Of a stretch of DNA of 64,000 bases, positions 54,289 through 63,044 are shown piece by piece. The first letter of the stretch is position 1, and each line of letters begins with the position of its first letter. The notes below the pieces were generated by a model that was given only the letters and a program-made list of their open reading frames with translations, was not told where the DNA came from and ran no database searches. The DNA is from Anderseniella sp. Alg231-50 (GTDB taxonomy: Bacteria > Pseudomonadota > Alphaproteobacteria > Rhizobiales > Aestuariivirgaceae): positions 1,054,001 through 1,118,000 of the forward strand of contig NZ_LT703003.1 of the NCBI RefSeq assembly GCF_900149695.1, in the 5' to 3' direction. The position numbers were made by a program, and so were the translations under genes.

Positions 54289-55584
54289 ATGACGGGCATG
54301 ATCAGGTTCATTTTCATTCTGGCTTGCTTCACCGTACTGGCGGCGCCCGCTTCGGCGCAGCAGTCAGATCGTGGCCACAAGCTAAAGGATCGCATTATCA
54401 GGGCGCTGGCCGCCGAACCGGGGGACACCGGGCATGTGCTGGTCGGCCAGAAGGCCAAGGGAGCCGGGTCAGCGCTTGTGTTCAAAAGCCTGGACGGAAC
54501 TGAAAGCTGGCGCACCCAGAACGGCAACGCGCCGCTCTCGCCAGAAGCAACAGACGTGCAGGCTGTTGCCGCGGTTTCGGCGGACCTGCTTCTGGCCGGG
54601 ACGTGGAAACACGGGCTTTATGTGTCGCGCGATGGCGGCGGCAGCTTTATCCGCGTGACCGGTTTTCCCGGCGCCGATATTCGCGATCTGCAGGTTGCGG
54701 GCGACAGCATATACGCGGCCACGCCACGCCATGGCATCCTTGTCAGCACGGATGAAGCGAAAACCTGGACCCCGATTGGGCCAAACAAGGAGTTCTTCTG
54801 GTCGCTCAGCACTTACGGTGATGCGCTTTACGCCAGTTCGCTGGAAAGCGGAGTGTTCCGCAGACGCGACGGCGAATGGAAGAAGATATTTGCTGACGAC
54901 AAGGCCTCGGCTTTTGCAGCTGCCTCTCATCGCCGTGCTGTTGCCGGAAATAGCGGGCTCTACATCGCCGAGCACGGGCCGTGGCGGCAGACCCTGAAGG
55001 GCGAGAAACTTGCCGACGTCCTGATGCCCGACAATGACACCATTCTGGCCGCGTCGTGGAGCAATGGTATTGCCGTGGTAGCCCCCGGGGGCCGGGTACG
55101 GCAACGGCTTTTAAAAGGCAAGGCGGTTGTGCGCCTGCAGATTGCAGGCGACAGGCTACTGGCGGGAACCTGGGGCGACGGGCTGCACATCATCCCGCTC
55201 TCCCAGATCATCCGCAAACGCACGCCACTGATCGATGCGGTGGTGAAAAACGATATCGCCGCGGTGGCGCAGCTTCTGCGAGACGGCGCCGATCCGGACG
55301 GGTTCGATGCAAGCCGCAACACAGCCCTGATATTCGCGGCGCGGGACGGACAGGCAGAGATGGCAAATCTGCTCATCGATGCCGGCGCCACTCCGGGCTG
55401 GGTCGATGGCGAGCAGGTCACCCCGTTGATACTGGCGGCTTTCAGGAACCATATCGATATCGTCCGGCTGCTGCTGGCGCGCAAGGTCGACCGCGACCAC
55501 CGCGACAGGTCGGGACGAACAGCGAAGGATTATGCCGCCGAGCGTAGCGAGACGGATCCGGTCTACCGGTTGCTTGGGGAGTGA
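54289..55584 (+). CDS. Secreted BNR-propeller/ankyrin-repeat protein
   Basis: A 431-residue exported protein: signal peptide MIRFIFILACFTVLAAPASA (Ala-rich cleavage site), then 5-6 BNR/sortilin-like propeller blades (GLYVSRDGGGSFIRVTG, GILVSTDEAKTWTPIG) to about 310, and about three ankyrin repeats (TPLIDAVVKNDIAAVAQLLRDG, TALIFAARDGQAEMANLLIDAG, TPLILAAFRNHIDIVRLLLAR; each about 33 residues). The pairing of these folds is unusual and suggests a periplasmic binding scaffold. Start is uncertain: ATG 54289 or 54298. Function not recognised. Confidence 0.75.
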   Translation: MTGMIRFIFILACFTVLAAPASAQQSDRGHKLKDRIIRALAAEPGDTGHVLVGQKAKGAGSALVFKSLDGTESWRTQNGNAPLSPEATDVQAVAAVSADLLLAGTWKHGLYVSRDGGGSFIRVTGFPGADIRDLQVAGDSIYAATPRHGILVSTDEAKTWTPIGPNKEFFWSLSTYGDALYASSLESGVFRRRDGEWKKIFADDKASAFAAASHRRAVAGNSGLYIAEHGPWRQTLKGEKLADVLMPDNDTILAASWSNGIAVVAPGGRVRQRLLKGKAVVRLQIAGDRLLAGTWGDGLHIIPLSQIIRKRTPLIDAVVKNDIAAVAQLLRDGADPDGFDASRNTALIFAARDGQAEMANLLIDAGATPGWVDGEQVTPLILAAFRNHIDIVRLLLARKVDRDHRDRSGRTAKDYAAERSETDPVYRLLGE

Positions 55585-55618
55585 GCGGAGGGTTGCCTGC
55601 GACGCAAAGCGGAGCTTT

Positions 55619-55948
55619 CTATTTCAGCCGGTATGTCCGCCAGTCGGCCTCGAACGTATCGCTGTCTGAAGTGAGGAGATTGATGCTGCCGTCCTTGTCA
55701 ACAACAGGACCGCAATCAAGCAAACCGTCGAGATCGTCATAAAACGAACCTTCGACAAGGCTTTCAAAACCCGGTAATTCGTTCTCCCTTCCGCAGAAAT
55801 CCTTAGTGGAGACACATGCTCGTCTGCCATCAGCAAACACATCAATCCGTCTTGGTACGCGTCCTTCTGCATCTACCTGATAGAAAATTGTTACCGGCTC
55901 ATCATCAAGCTGATGCACCCAATCACATCGATAGTAGTTAAACGTCAT
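55619..55948 (-). CDS. DUF6881-like hypothetical protein
   Basis: A 109-residue protein from ATG 55948 (MTFNYYRCDWVHQLDDEPVT). It resembles DUF6881 in W-V-H-x3-DEPV near the start, VFADGRRAC in the middle and an acidic C-terminal half (SFYDDLDGLLD). These small proteins are often linked to immunity or toxin-related loci, but the function is unknown and no toxin partner is visible. Longer starts up to 56098 are open. It lies isolated between a secreted protein and typA. Confidence 0.6.
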   Translation of the reverse strand: MTFNYYRCDWVHQLDDEPVTIFYQVDAEGRVPRRIDVFADGRRACVSTKDFCGRENELPGFESLVEGSFYDDLDGLLDCGPVVDKDGSINLLTSDSDTFEADWRTYRLK

Positions 55949-56258
55949 TCGCATTGATAACGCGGCCTGAACACGACCGCAATTCGCATTCAACCGGTAC
56001 GAAGGTCTGTGTGGTTGAATTCCAACTCCGACTTGAAGTCCACGGCCGCTGCCCGGTGCTATGGTTCGCAACGTCCTGGGTCTGATCTCCCAATACATCC
56101 GGCGCCAGAACAGCCTTATTGTCTGGCTGATATCCGAAGTTCGGTCCTGATGTCGTGCGCCTGTTGATTACACCCGCTTCAATATGCCCATACCTTGTTA
56201 GCGATTGCTGTGTTACACGCGCGGTCAATTCAACAGCTTTTTTAAGTTCGGAAACGCT
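55949..56258. other. 310-bp gap upstream of typA
   Basis: No gene is supported. A long frame on the minus strand runs through here into typA but has no family likeness. The stretch should contain the typA promoter and the leader of the DUF6881 gene. Confidence 0.5.
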
Positions 56259-58085
56259 ATGTCTCTTAGAAACATCGCCATCATCGCGCACGTCGATCAT
56301 GGCAAGACCACCCTGATCGACCGTCTGCTGGCGCAGTCGGGCACCATGCGTGACAACCAGCGCATGGCCGAGCGCGCCATGGATTCCAATGATCTGGAGC
56401 GCGAGCGCGGCATCACGATCCTGGCGAAAGTCACGTCCGTCGACTGGCAGGGTGATCGCATCAACATTGTCGATACCCCGGGCCATGCCGACTTCGGCGG
56501 CGAAGTGGAGCGCATCCTGAACATGGTCGACGGCGCCATCCTGCTGGTCGATGCCGCCGAGGGTCCGATGCCGCAGACCAAATTCGTGCTGCAGAAAGCC
56601 CTGAAGATCGGCCTGCGTCCGATCGTGGCGATCAACAAGATCGACAAGGATGAAGAACGCCACCAGGAAGTCATCAACGAGGTGTTCGACCTGTTTGCCG
56701 CACTTGATGCCGACAATGACCAGCTCGACTTCCCGATCCTGTACGGCTCCGCCAAGCAGGGCTGGATGGCGACAGAGCCGGAAGGCCCAAAGGACGACAT
56801 GACCCAGCTGTTTGACCTGGTGGTGAAACATGTGCCGGAACCCGTCGTGGAAGACGGCCCGTTCCGCATGCTGTCCACGACCATCGAGGCCAACCCCTAT
56901 CTGGGCCGCATCCTCACCGGTCGCATCCGCTCGGGCACAGTAAAACCCAACCAGTCGATCAAGGCGCTGAACCGCGACGGCAAGCTGATCGAGCAGGGCC
57001 GGGTGTCCAAGGTGCTGGCGTTCCGGGGCCTTGAACGGACCCCGGTCGAGGAAGCCAAGGCCGGCGACATCGTTGCACTGGCCGGCCTGTCCAAGGCGAC
57101 CGTGGCAGATACCCTGTGTGCGACGGATGTGAGCGAAGCGATTGAAGCCCAGCCGATCGACCCGCCGACACTGTCGATGACGTTTCGCGTCAATGACGGG
57201 CCGCTGGCCGGCAAGGAAGGCGACAAGGTGCAAAGCCGTGTCATCCGCGACCGCCTGCTGAAGGAAGCCGAAGGCAATGTGGCGCTTCAGATCAAGGACC
57301 TCGACGGCGAGGCCTACGAGGTGTCGGGCCGTGGTGAACTGCAGCTGGCCATCCTGATCGAGACCATGCGGCGTGAAGGCTTTGAACTCACTGTCGGGCG
57401 CCCGCGCGTGGTGATGCAGGTGGACGAGGCGACCGGCCAGCGCCAGGAGCCGGTGGAAGAGGTCATCATCGACGTTGATGAGGAGTTCTCCGGTGCGGTG
57501 GTGCAGAAGCTGTCGGAACGCCGGGCTGAACTGAAGGATATGCGCCCGTCAGGCGCAGGACGCCAGCGGCTGGTGTTCCATGCACCGACCCGTGGCCTGA
57601 TCGGCTACCAGAGCGAACTTCTGACCGACACCCGCGGCACCGCCATCATGAACCGGCTGTTCCACGGTTATGCCTCGCACATGGGCATTATCCCGTCGCG
57701 CCATACCGGTGTCCTTCTGTCCAATGGCGAAGGTGAAGCGGTGGCGTACGCCCTGTGGAAACTGGAAGATCGCGGCCCGATGTTCGTGGAGCCGGGCATG
57801 AAGGTCTATAACGGCATGATTGTCGGTGAGCACACGCGCGGCAATGACCTTGAGATCAACGTGCTGAAAGCCAAGCAACTGACCAATATGCGCGCGTCCG
57901 GCAAGGATGACGCGGTGTTGCTGACCCCGCCAATCCGCATGACGCTTGAACGGGCCCTGAGCTACATCACCGATGATGAACTGGTGGAGGTTACGCCCAA
58001 GTCGATCCGCCTGCGCAAGGCCATTCTCGACGTCCATGAACGCAAGCGTGCGTCACGGCGCGATGATGAAGCGCTGAGTGCCTAA
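56259..58085 (+). CDS. typA: Ribosome-binding GTPase TypA/BipA
   Basis: Translational GTPase for stress and ribosome assembly, 608 residues. From ATG 56259 ([18 protein letters not shown]) it has G1 AHVDHGKT at about 10-17, [19 protein letters not shown] (G3) and NKID (G4), and the C-terminal BipA domain ([20 protein letters not shown] in parts). A start 54 bases upstream adds non-homologous sequence. Confidence 0.96.
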   Translation: MSLRNIAIIAHVDHGKTTLIDRLLAQSGTMRDNQRMAERAMDSNDLERERGITILAKVTSVDWQGDRINIVDTPGHADFGGEVERILNMVDGAILLVDAAEGPMPQTKFVLQKALKIGLRPIVAINKIDKDEERHQEVINEVFDLFAALDADNDQLDFPILYGSAKQGWMATEPEGPKDDMTQLFDLVVKHVPEPVVEDGPFRMLSTTIEANPYLGRILTGRIRSGTVKPNQSIKALNRDGKLIEQGRVSKVLAFRGLERTPVEEAKAGDIVALAGLSKATVADTLCATDVSEAIEAQPIDPPTLSMTFRVNDGPLAGKEGDKVQSRVIRDRLLKEAEGNVALQIKDLDGEAYEVSGRGELQLAILIETMRREGFELTVGRPRVVMQVDEATGQRQEPVEEVIIDVDEEFSGAVVQKLSERRAELKDMRPSGAGRQRLVFHAPTRGLIGYQSELLTDTRGTAIMNRLFHGYASHMGIIPSRHTGVLLSNGEGEAVAYALWKLEDRGPMFVEPGMKVYNGMIVGEHTRGNDLEINVLKAKQLTNMRASGKDDAVLLTPPIRMTLERALSYITDDELVEVTPKSIRLRKAILDVHERKRASRRDDEALSA

Positions 58086-58118
58086 GGACCGGATTCAGAT
58101 CACCTGATTACACGATTT

Positions 58119-58167
58119 TGCCCTGATCTTCCCTCACATATGTGACGTGATGATCAGGGCATTTTTT
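58119..58167 (+). terminator. Rho-independent terminator after typA
   Basis: TGCCCTGATC pairs with GATCAGGGCA (10 bp), then six T. The 22-base loop holds a second small palindrome, CACATATGTG. It lies 34 bases after the stop. Confidence 0.86.
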
Positions 58168-58222
58168 GTTAGGCTGATCAGCATCATCCTGACCCAATCA
58201 ACAACAGCAAGGTTTTTCGATC

Positions 58223-60283
58223 ATGGCGAACGAACAGGACATCAAGCCGGCACTGGTGAGCTGGGCCGGCAGTCACGGACTGCCTGATTTCAAAGCGATC
58301 GAGGACGCTGATTTCAAGACTGCCTTTGCGCCGGCCATGGCGCTTCACCTGGCCGAGATAGAGGCGATCGCCGACAATCCGCAACCGGCCGATTTTGACA
58401 ATACGATTGCTGCGCTGGAACTGTCAGGCAAGGCATTGCGTAAAGTGCAGGCATTGTTCTGGCATCGTGCCGGTACCGACAGCACACCGGCCATTCAGGC
58501 GCTGGAGCGCGAGATCGGCCCGGAACTGGCAAAGCACCAGTCGGCCATATTCATGAATGACCACTTGTTTGCCCGCATTGACGCACTGCATGACAGCCGC
58601 ACCGAAAGCGATCTTTCGTCCGAACAGATCCGGGTGCTGGAGCAGCACTACAAGAGTTTCGTGAAGCAGGGCGCAAAACTGGCGGCGGCCGAGAAAAAAC
58701 GGCTGGCGGACATCGATCAGCGGCTCGCGGCGCTGGCTGCGCAGTTCGGCCAGAACGTACTGGCGGACGAGAAAGACTGGGTGCTGGTGCTGGAAAACGA
58801 GGATGACCTGGCCGGATTGCCGGACAGCCTGATAGCCTCCATGGCGGAAGCCGCCGCCCAGCGCGGCCATGACGGCAAGCATGCGGTTACCCTGTCACGG
58901 TCGATCATTGAACCGTTTCTGATTTCGTCATCACGACCAGATTTGCGACAGGCTGCGTTCGAGGCCTGGGCGGCGCGCGGTGAAAACGGCGGTGACAGCG
59001 ACAACACGGAAACTATTGCCGAAACGCTGAAACTGCGTGACGAGAAAGCGCGGCTTCTGGGCTATGAGAACTTTGCTGCGCTGAAGCTGGACGGCACCAT
59101 GGCCAAGCGCCCGACGGCCGTGGAAGACCTGCTCGGCAAGGTCTGGCCGGCGGCGAAGGCCAGTGCCGCGGACCATGCGGCGATGCTTGCGGAAATAGCG
59201 GTCGAGGAAGGCCATAACGAACCTCTCAAGGCTTCCGACTGGCGCTACTACACGGCAAAGCTGCGGGAACGGGAGTTCGATCTGGACGAAGCGGTGGTCA
59301 AACCGTACTTCCAGCTGGAAAACATGATCCAGGCAGCGTTTGACGTGGCCGGCCGGCTGTTCGGCCTGTCGTTCAGCGAACTGGCCAATGTGGCAGGTCC
59401 GCACGCGGATGCCCGGGTGTTTGAGGTGCGCAACAGGTCCGGTGACGTCAGCGGCGTGTTCATCGGCGACTATTTTGCCCGCTCGTCCAAGCGCTCCGGC
59501 GCGTGGATGAGCCTGTTGCAGAAGCAGCACGGCCTGGACGGTGGCCAGATCCCCATTGTGTTCAACGTGATGAATTTCGCCAAGCCGGCACAGGGGTCAC
59601 CGGCCCTGCTGTCGCTGGATGATGCGCGGACGCTGTTCCACGAGTTCGGCCACGCCATGCACGGAATGTTGTCCAATGTGACCTATCCGTCGGTCTCCGG
59701 CACATCTGTTTCGCGGGATTTTGTCGAGCTGCCGTCGCAATTGTACGAGCACTGGCTGACGGTGCCCGAGATTCTCGAAAAACATGCGGTTCACGTGGAG
59801 ACCGGCAAACCCATGCCACAGGAATTGCTGGACAAGGTGCTGGCCGCTCGAACCTTCAATGCAGGGTTTGATGCGATCGAGTACACGTCATCCGCCATTG
59901 TCGACATGCGTTTCCACCAGGCCTCGTCCGATGACAAGGCAAGTGCAAATCCTCTTGGCTTTGAAGCGGATGTGCTGGCGGAACTCGGCATGCCGGAGGC
60001 CATCATCATGCGGCACCGCACACCGCATTTCCTGCACGTGTTCTATGGCGACGGGTATGCGGCAGGCTATTACAGCTATATGTGGTCGGAGGTGCTGGAT
60101 GCAGATGCGTTCAACGCTTTTGAAGAGGCAAGCGATCCGTTTGACCCGGCTCTGGCAAAACGGCTTGAGCAACACATCTACTCATCCGGAGATTCGGTTG
60201 ACCCGGAAGCGGCTTACACGGCGTTTCGCGGGAAAATGCCGACGGCAGACGCGATGTTGCGCAAGCGCGGGCTGGCCGCCTGA
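58223..60283 (+). CDS. M3-family oligopeptidase (Dcp/PrlC type)
   Basis: A 686-residue zinc peptidase of the thimet/Dcp family, degrading oligopeptides in the cytoplasm or periplasm. Zinc motif HEFGH at 473-477 in LFHEFGHAMHGML and a downstream FVELPSQLYEHW with the third ligand. No signal peptide, so it is likely cytoplasmic. Whether it is a dipeptidyl carboxypeptidase or oligopeptidase A cannot be decided here. Confidence 0.92.
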   Translation: MANEQDIKPALVSWAGSHGLPDFKAIEDADFKTAFAPAMALHLAEIEAIADNPQPADFDNTIAALELSGKALRKVQALFWHRAGTDSTPAIQALEREIGPELAKHQSAIFMNDHLFARIDALHDSRTESDLSSEQIRVLEQHYKSFVKQGAKLAAAEKKRLADIDQRLAALAAQFGQNVLADEKDWVLVLENEDDLAGLPDSLIASMAEAAAQRGHDGKHAVTLSRSIIEPFLISSSRPDLRQAAFEAWAARGENGGDSDNTETIAETLKLRDEKARLLGYENFAALKLDGTMAKRPTAVEDLLGKVWPAAKASAADHAAMLAEIAVEEGHNEPLKASDWRYYTAKLREREFDLDEAVVKPYFQLENMIQAAFDVAGRLFGLSFSELANVAGPHADARVFEVRNRSGDVSGVFIGDYFARSSKRSGAWMSLLQKQHGLDGGQIPIVFNVMNFAKPAQGSPALLSLDDARTLFHEFGHAMHGMLSNVTYPSVSGTSVSRDFVELPSQLYEHWLTVPEILEKHAVHVETGKPMPQELLDKVLAARTFNAGFDAIEYTSSAIVDMRFHQASSDDKASANPLGFEADVLAELGMPEAIIMRHRTPHFLHVFYGDGYAAGYYSYMWSEVLDADAFNAFEEASDPFDPALAKRLEQHIYSSGDSVDPEAAYTAFRGKMPTADAMLRKRGLAA

Positions 60284-60293
60284 CGGGGCGGGG

Positions 60294-60884
60294 CTAGCTG
60301 GGATCGCCTGACAGGCGGCCGCGCTTTCCGTGGAATTCGGCCCTGTCGGTGCCGCACACAAAGTCCTGCGTCAGGCTGTCGGCTACCTGGCGGGCCAGCA
60401 CGTTGGCATTCCTGTTGGCCAGCGCGTCGACATAGCCGACCACGCAGGCGCCTTTGTCGGCTTGCCGGCCGACGCGCGACACCACAAGCACCTGTCCGAC
60501 CCGGGCTGGATCAGCCGAACCGGCGTCATCGGTGTTCTCGATGAACCAGCGCAGGATCGCAGCGACAGGCGTGCCGTCCTGCAGCCGCCACTCAACGGTT
60601 TCCGCCACCCGGTTCCACTGGGTAAAGCTCTGCCAGATACCGTTTCCGTCTGTTTCGACATATCCGAACTGTACGGAATGGCGCAGGTCACCTTCGGCGA
60701 AGTGGACCGCATAACCCTCATAACCGTCGCATAGCATGGACACCGATCCGCCTTCTTCGACTTCCTTGAGCACTTTGCAGGTCTTCTTGAAGTCCAGCTT
60801 GCTGTAGACGCTGCTTATCTGGCCAGCCTGAACAGGTAATACGAGTGCGACGAGAGTACAGGCAGTCAAAAGCAGTGTTCTCAT
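60294..60884 (-). CDS. Secreted hypothetical protein
   Basis: A 196-residue protein with signal peptide MRTLLLTACTLVALVLPVQA. The mature part contains SVYSKLDFKKTCKVL, a small domain with Cys-Gly-Tyr (LCDGYEGYAVHFAEGD) and several more Cys, suggesting disulfides in the periplasm. Similar proteins occur in Rhizobiales, but I know no function. GGAG lies 11 bases before ATG 60884. Convergent with the peptidase gene and divergent from ppa. Confidence 0.74.
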   Translation of the reverse strand: MRTLLLTACTLVALVLPVQAGQISSVYSKLDFKKTCKVLKEVEEGGSVSMLCDGYEGYAVHFAEGDLRHSVQFGYVETDGNGIWQSFTQWNRVAETVEWRLQDGTPVAAILRWFIENTDDAGSADPARVGQVLVVSRVGRQADKGACVVGYVDALANRNANVLARQVADSLTQDFVCGTDRAEFHGKRGRLSGDPS

Positions 60885-60958
60885 GCTATTAGGGTCTCCA
60901 TACAAAAGCTGCAGCTTTCCGGTTTCAGCCTGCTACACCCGAATATGAAGGAAATCAG

Positions 60959-61489
60959 ATGCGCATAGACGCCATATCCATCGGGGCAAATCCGCCAGAA
61001 GAAGTCAATGTCATCATTGAAGTGCCGATTGGCGGCGAGCCCATCAAGTATGAAATGGACAAATCCGCCGGCACCATGGTGGTGGACCGGTTCCTGTATA
61101 CGTCGATGCGTTATCCCGGCAATTACGGCTTCATTCCACATACCTTGTCGGAAGACGGCGATCCGGTGGACCTGCTGGTGATTTCACAGCGCATGCTGGT
61201 GCCGGGAGCCGTCATTGCGGTACGTCCCGTCGGGGTCATGAAAATGGTCGACGAGGCAGGCGGGGATGAGAAAATTATTGGTGTTCCGGTCAGCCGCATT
61301 ACCAAGCGCTATGAAAAGGTGAATGACTACACCGACCTTCCCGAAATACAGGTCAGCCAGATCGAGCATTTCTTCCAGCACTACAAGGATCTCGAAGCAG
61401 GCAAGTGGGCCCGCACCGACGGCTGGGGAAATGCCGAGGAGGCGCGCGCCCTGATTGTCGAGGCCATCGAGCGGGCCAGGGCCGGGTAA
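60959..61489 (+). CDS. ppa: Inorganic pyrophosphatase
   Basis: Family I pyrophosphatase, 176 residues, drives biosynthesis by hydrolysing PPi. Core: [20 protein letters not shown] (substrate Tyr/Arg), [11 protein letters not shown] (metal Asp triad) and KIIGVPV. AAGGA precedes the ATG. Intact. Confidence 0.96.
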   Translation: MRIDAISIGANPPEEVNVIIEVPIGGEPIKYEMDKSAGTMVVDRFLYTSMRYPGNYGFIPHTLSEDGDPVDLLVISQRMLVPGAVIAVRPVGVMKMVDEAGGDEKIIGVPVSRITKRYEKVNDYTDLPEIQVSQIEHFFQHYKDLEAGKWARTDGWGNAEEARALIVEAIERARAG

Positions 61490-61509
61490 CCCGGTGGTTA
61501 CACGCCCCT

Positions 61510-62394
61510 CTACATCTCGGGAACAGGAACACCCTTGATAGCACATGCGGCATGGACAGTGTTGTGCAGCAGGCAGGCAATGGTCATCGGACCGACGCCG
61601 CCGGGTACCGGGGTGATCGATCCGGCAGTTTTCGCACAGTCTTCATAGTCGCAATCGCCGACAATGCGGTTCTTGCCATCGCGCTCGATGCGGTTGATGC
61701 CGACATCGATGACACAGGCGCCGGGTTTCAGCCAGTCGCCCTTGACCATTTCAGCACGGCCAACGGCGGCAATGACCAGGTCCGCCCGTCCGACCACGCC
61801 GGGCAGGTCCTTTGTGCGGCTGTGAGCAATTGTCACCGTGCAGTTTTCCTGCAGCAGCAACTGGGCCACCGGCTTGCCGACAATGTTCGACCTGCCGATC
61901 ACCACCGCTTCGAGGCCGGACAGGGAACCGAGTGCGTCCTTTGCCAGCATGACGCTGCCGACCGGCGTGCACGGCACCAGTGAGTCCTGGCCGGTCGCCA
62001 GGCGCCCGGTGTTGATCACATGGAACCCGTCCACATCCTTGTCCGGATTGATCGAGTTGATGACCTTGTTTTCGTCGATATGGTCCGGCAGGGGCAACTG
62101 CACCAGAATGCCGTGAATGGTCGGGTCGTTGTTGAGTTGCTCGACCACCGCCAGCAGGTCTGCCTCGGATGTCGAGGCGTCCAGCTTGTGTTCGACGGAT
62201 TTCATGCCGACTTCAACGGTCTGTTTCGCCTTGTTGCGTACATAAACCTGGCTGGCGGGATCTTCGCCCACCAGCACAACAGCCAGCCCCGGCTCCAGGT
62301 CATGGTCGGATTTCAGGCCGGCAATTGCAGTTGCGATGCGTCCGCGAAGACCTTCAGCAAACTTTTTTCCGTCGATGACTTTGGCTGCGCACAT
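61510..62394 (-). CDS. folD: Bifunctional methylene-THF dehydrogenase/cyclohydrolase
   Basis: Interconverts 5,10-methylene- and 10-formyl-tetrahydrofolate, 294 residues. Signatures: [41 protein letters not shown] and the NADP fold motif GRSNIVGKP, with [11 protein letters not shown] at the C-terminus. Convergent with ppa. Confidence 0.96.
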   Translation of the reverse strand: MCAAKVIDGKKFAEGLRGRIATAIAGLKSDHDLEPGLAVVLVGEDPASQVYVRNKAKQTVEVGMKSVEHKLDASTSEADLLAVVEQLNNDPTIHGILVQLPLPDHIDENKVINSINPDKDVDGFHVINTGRLATGQDSLVPCTPVGSVMLAKDALGSLSGLEAVVIGRSNIVGKPVAQLLLQENCTVTIAHSRTKDLPGVVGRADLVIAAVGRAEMVKGDWLKPGACVIDVGINRIERDGKNRIVGDCDYEDCAKTAGSITPVPGGVGPMTIACLLHNTVHAACAIKGVPVPEM

Positions 62395-62512
62395 GGGATT
62401 TTGATGCCTTCTCGTATGTTCAAAACTATTGCGGTATTTTGCGTGAGCTTCCGGCGAAGACCTGTTCCGCCCGCGTCAAAGTTGGTTCCAATGACGACAA
62501 ATGGGCAGGAAA

Positions 62513-62791
62513 TCAGACCAGATACTCGTGCAACAGTCTTTGCAGGAACATCAGTCCCAGCAGCAGGACCAGTGGTGACAGATCGATACCGCCAAGATCA
62601 GGCATGAACCGCCTGATGGGTCCGAGCATCGGTTCGGTCAGGCGATGCAGGGTGTAGTTGATCTGGCGCACGATGTTGTTTGAATTGTTCAACACGTTGA
62701 ACGCGATCAGCCAGCTCATCACCACCATAATGATGATGATCCAGAAAATTATGTAGACGAGCTGGTCAAACAGCCAGAGGAGAGAAAGCAT
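62513..62791 (-). CDS. yggT: YggT-family membrane protein
   Basis: A 92-residue integral membrane protein with two TM segments: residues about 5-30 (FDQLVYIIFWIIIIMVVMSWLIAF in parts) and about 65-88, plus the family stretch LHRLTEPMLGPIRRFMPDLGGIDLSPLV (in parts). Function little known; linked to osmotic and division processes. GGAGAG is 5-8 bases upstream of the ATG. Transcribed toward folD, 118 bases apart. Confidence 0.9.
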   Translation of the reverse strand: MLSLLWLFDQLVYIIFWIIIIMVVMSWLIAFNVLNNSNNIVRQINYTLHRLTEPMLGPIRRFMPDLGGIDLSPLVLLLGLMFLQRLLHEYLV

Positions 62792-62947
62792 GATGCGGGC
62801 CTTGTTGGTGCAAACTGGAGTGCATGGTTTAGCCGGGGTGTTCTAAATGCGCAAGCAAAGGCGCTTGCGGTGATATTTAAAGGCGTTAGAGGAATTTATT
62901 AACACAAGGTTGATAAAATGGGCTGGTGTGGCCGAATTGCAACACTT

Positions 62948-62976
62948 TTGCAGAATCGTCCTACACTGACTTTAAA
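62948..62976 (+). promoter_or_regulatory. Candidate sigma-70 promoter of the barrel gene
   Basis: TTGCAG, 17-base spacer, TTTAAA, about 50-70 bases before the likely start of the gene at 63045. Plausible by spacing only. Confidence 0.35.
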
Positions 62977-63044
62977 CTAACGTGACGACATGGTAAGGAT
63001 TCGTCGCTCACGAAACGACATTCAACATGCCGGGCCCAATTGCA

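Noticed and set aside
55938-57233. 431-codon frame antisense to typA and its leader
   Set aside because: Mirror of typA codons; no start site signal or homology.
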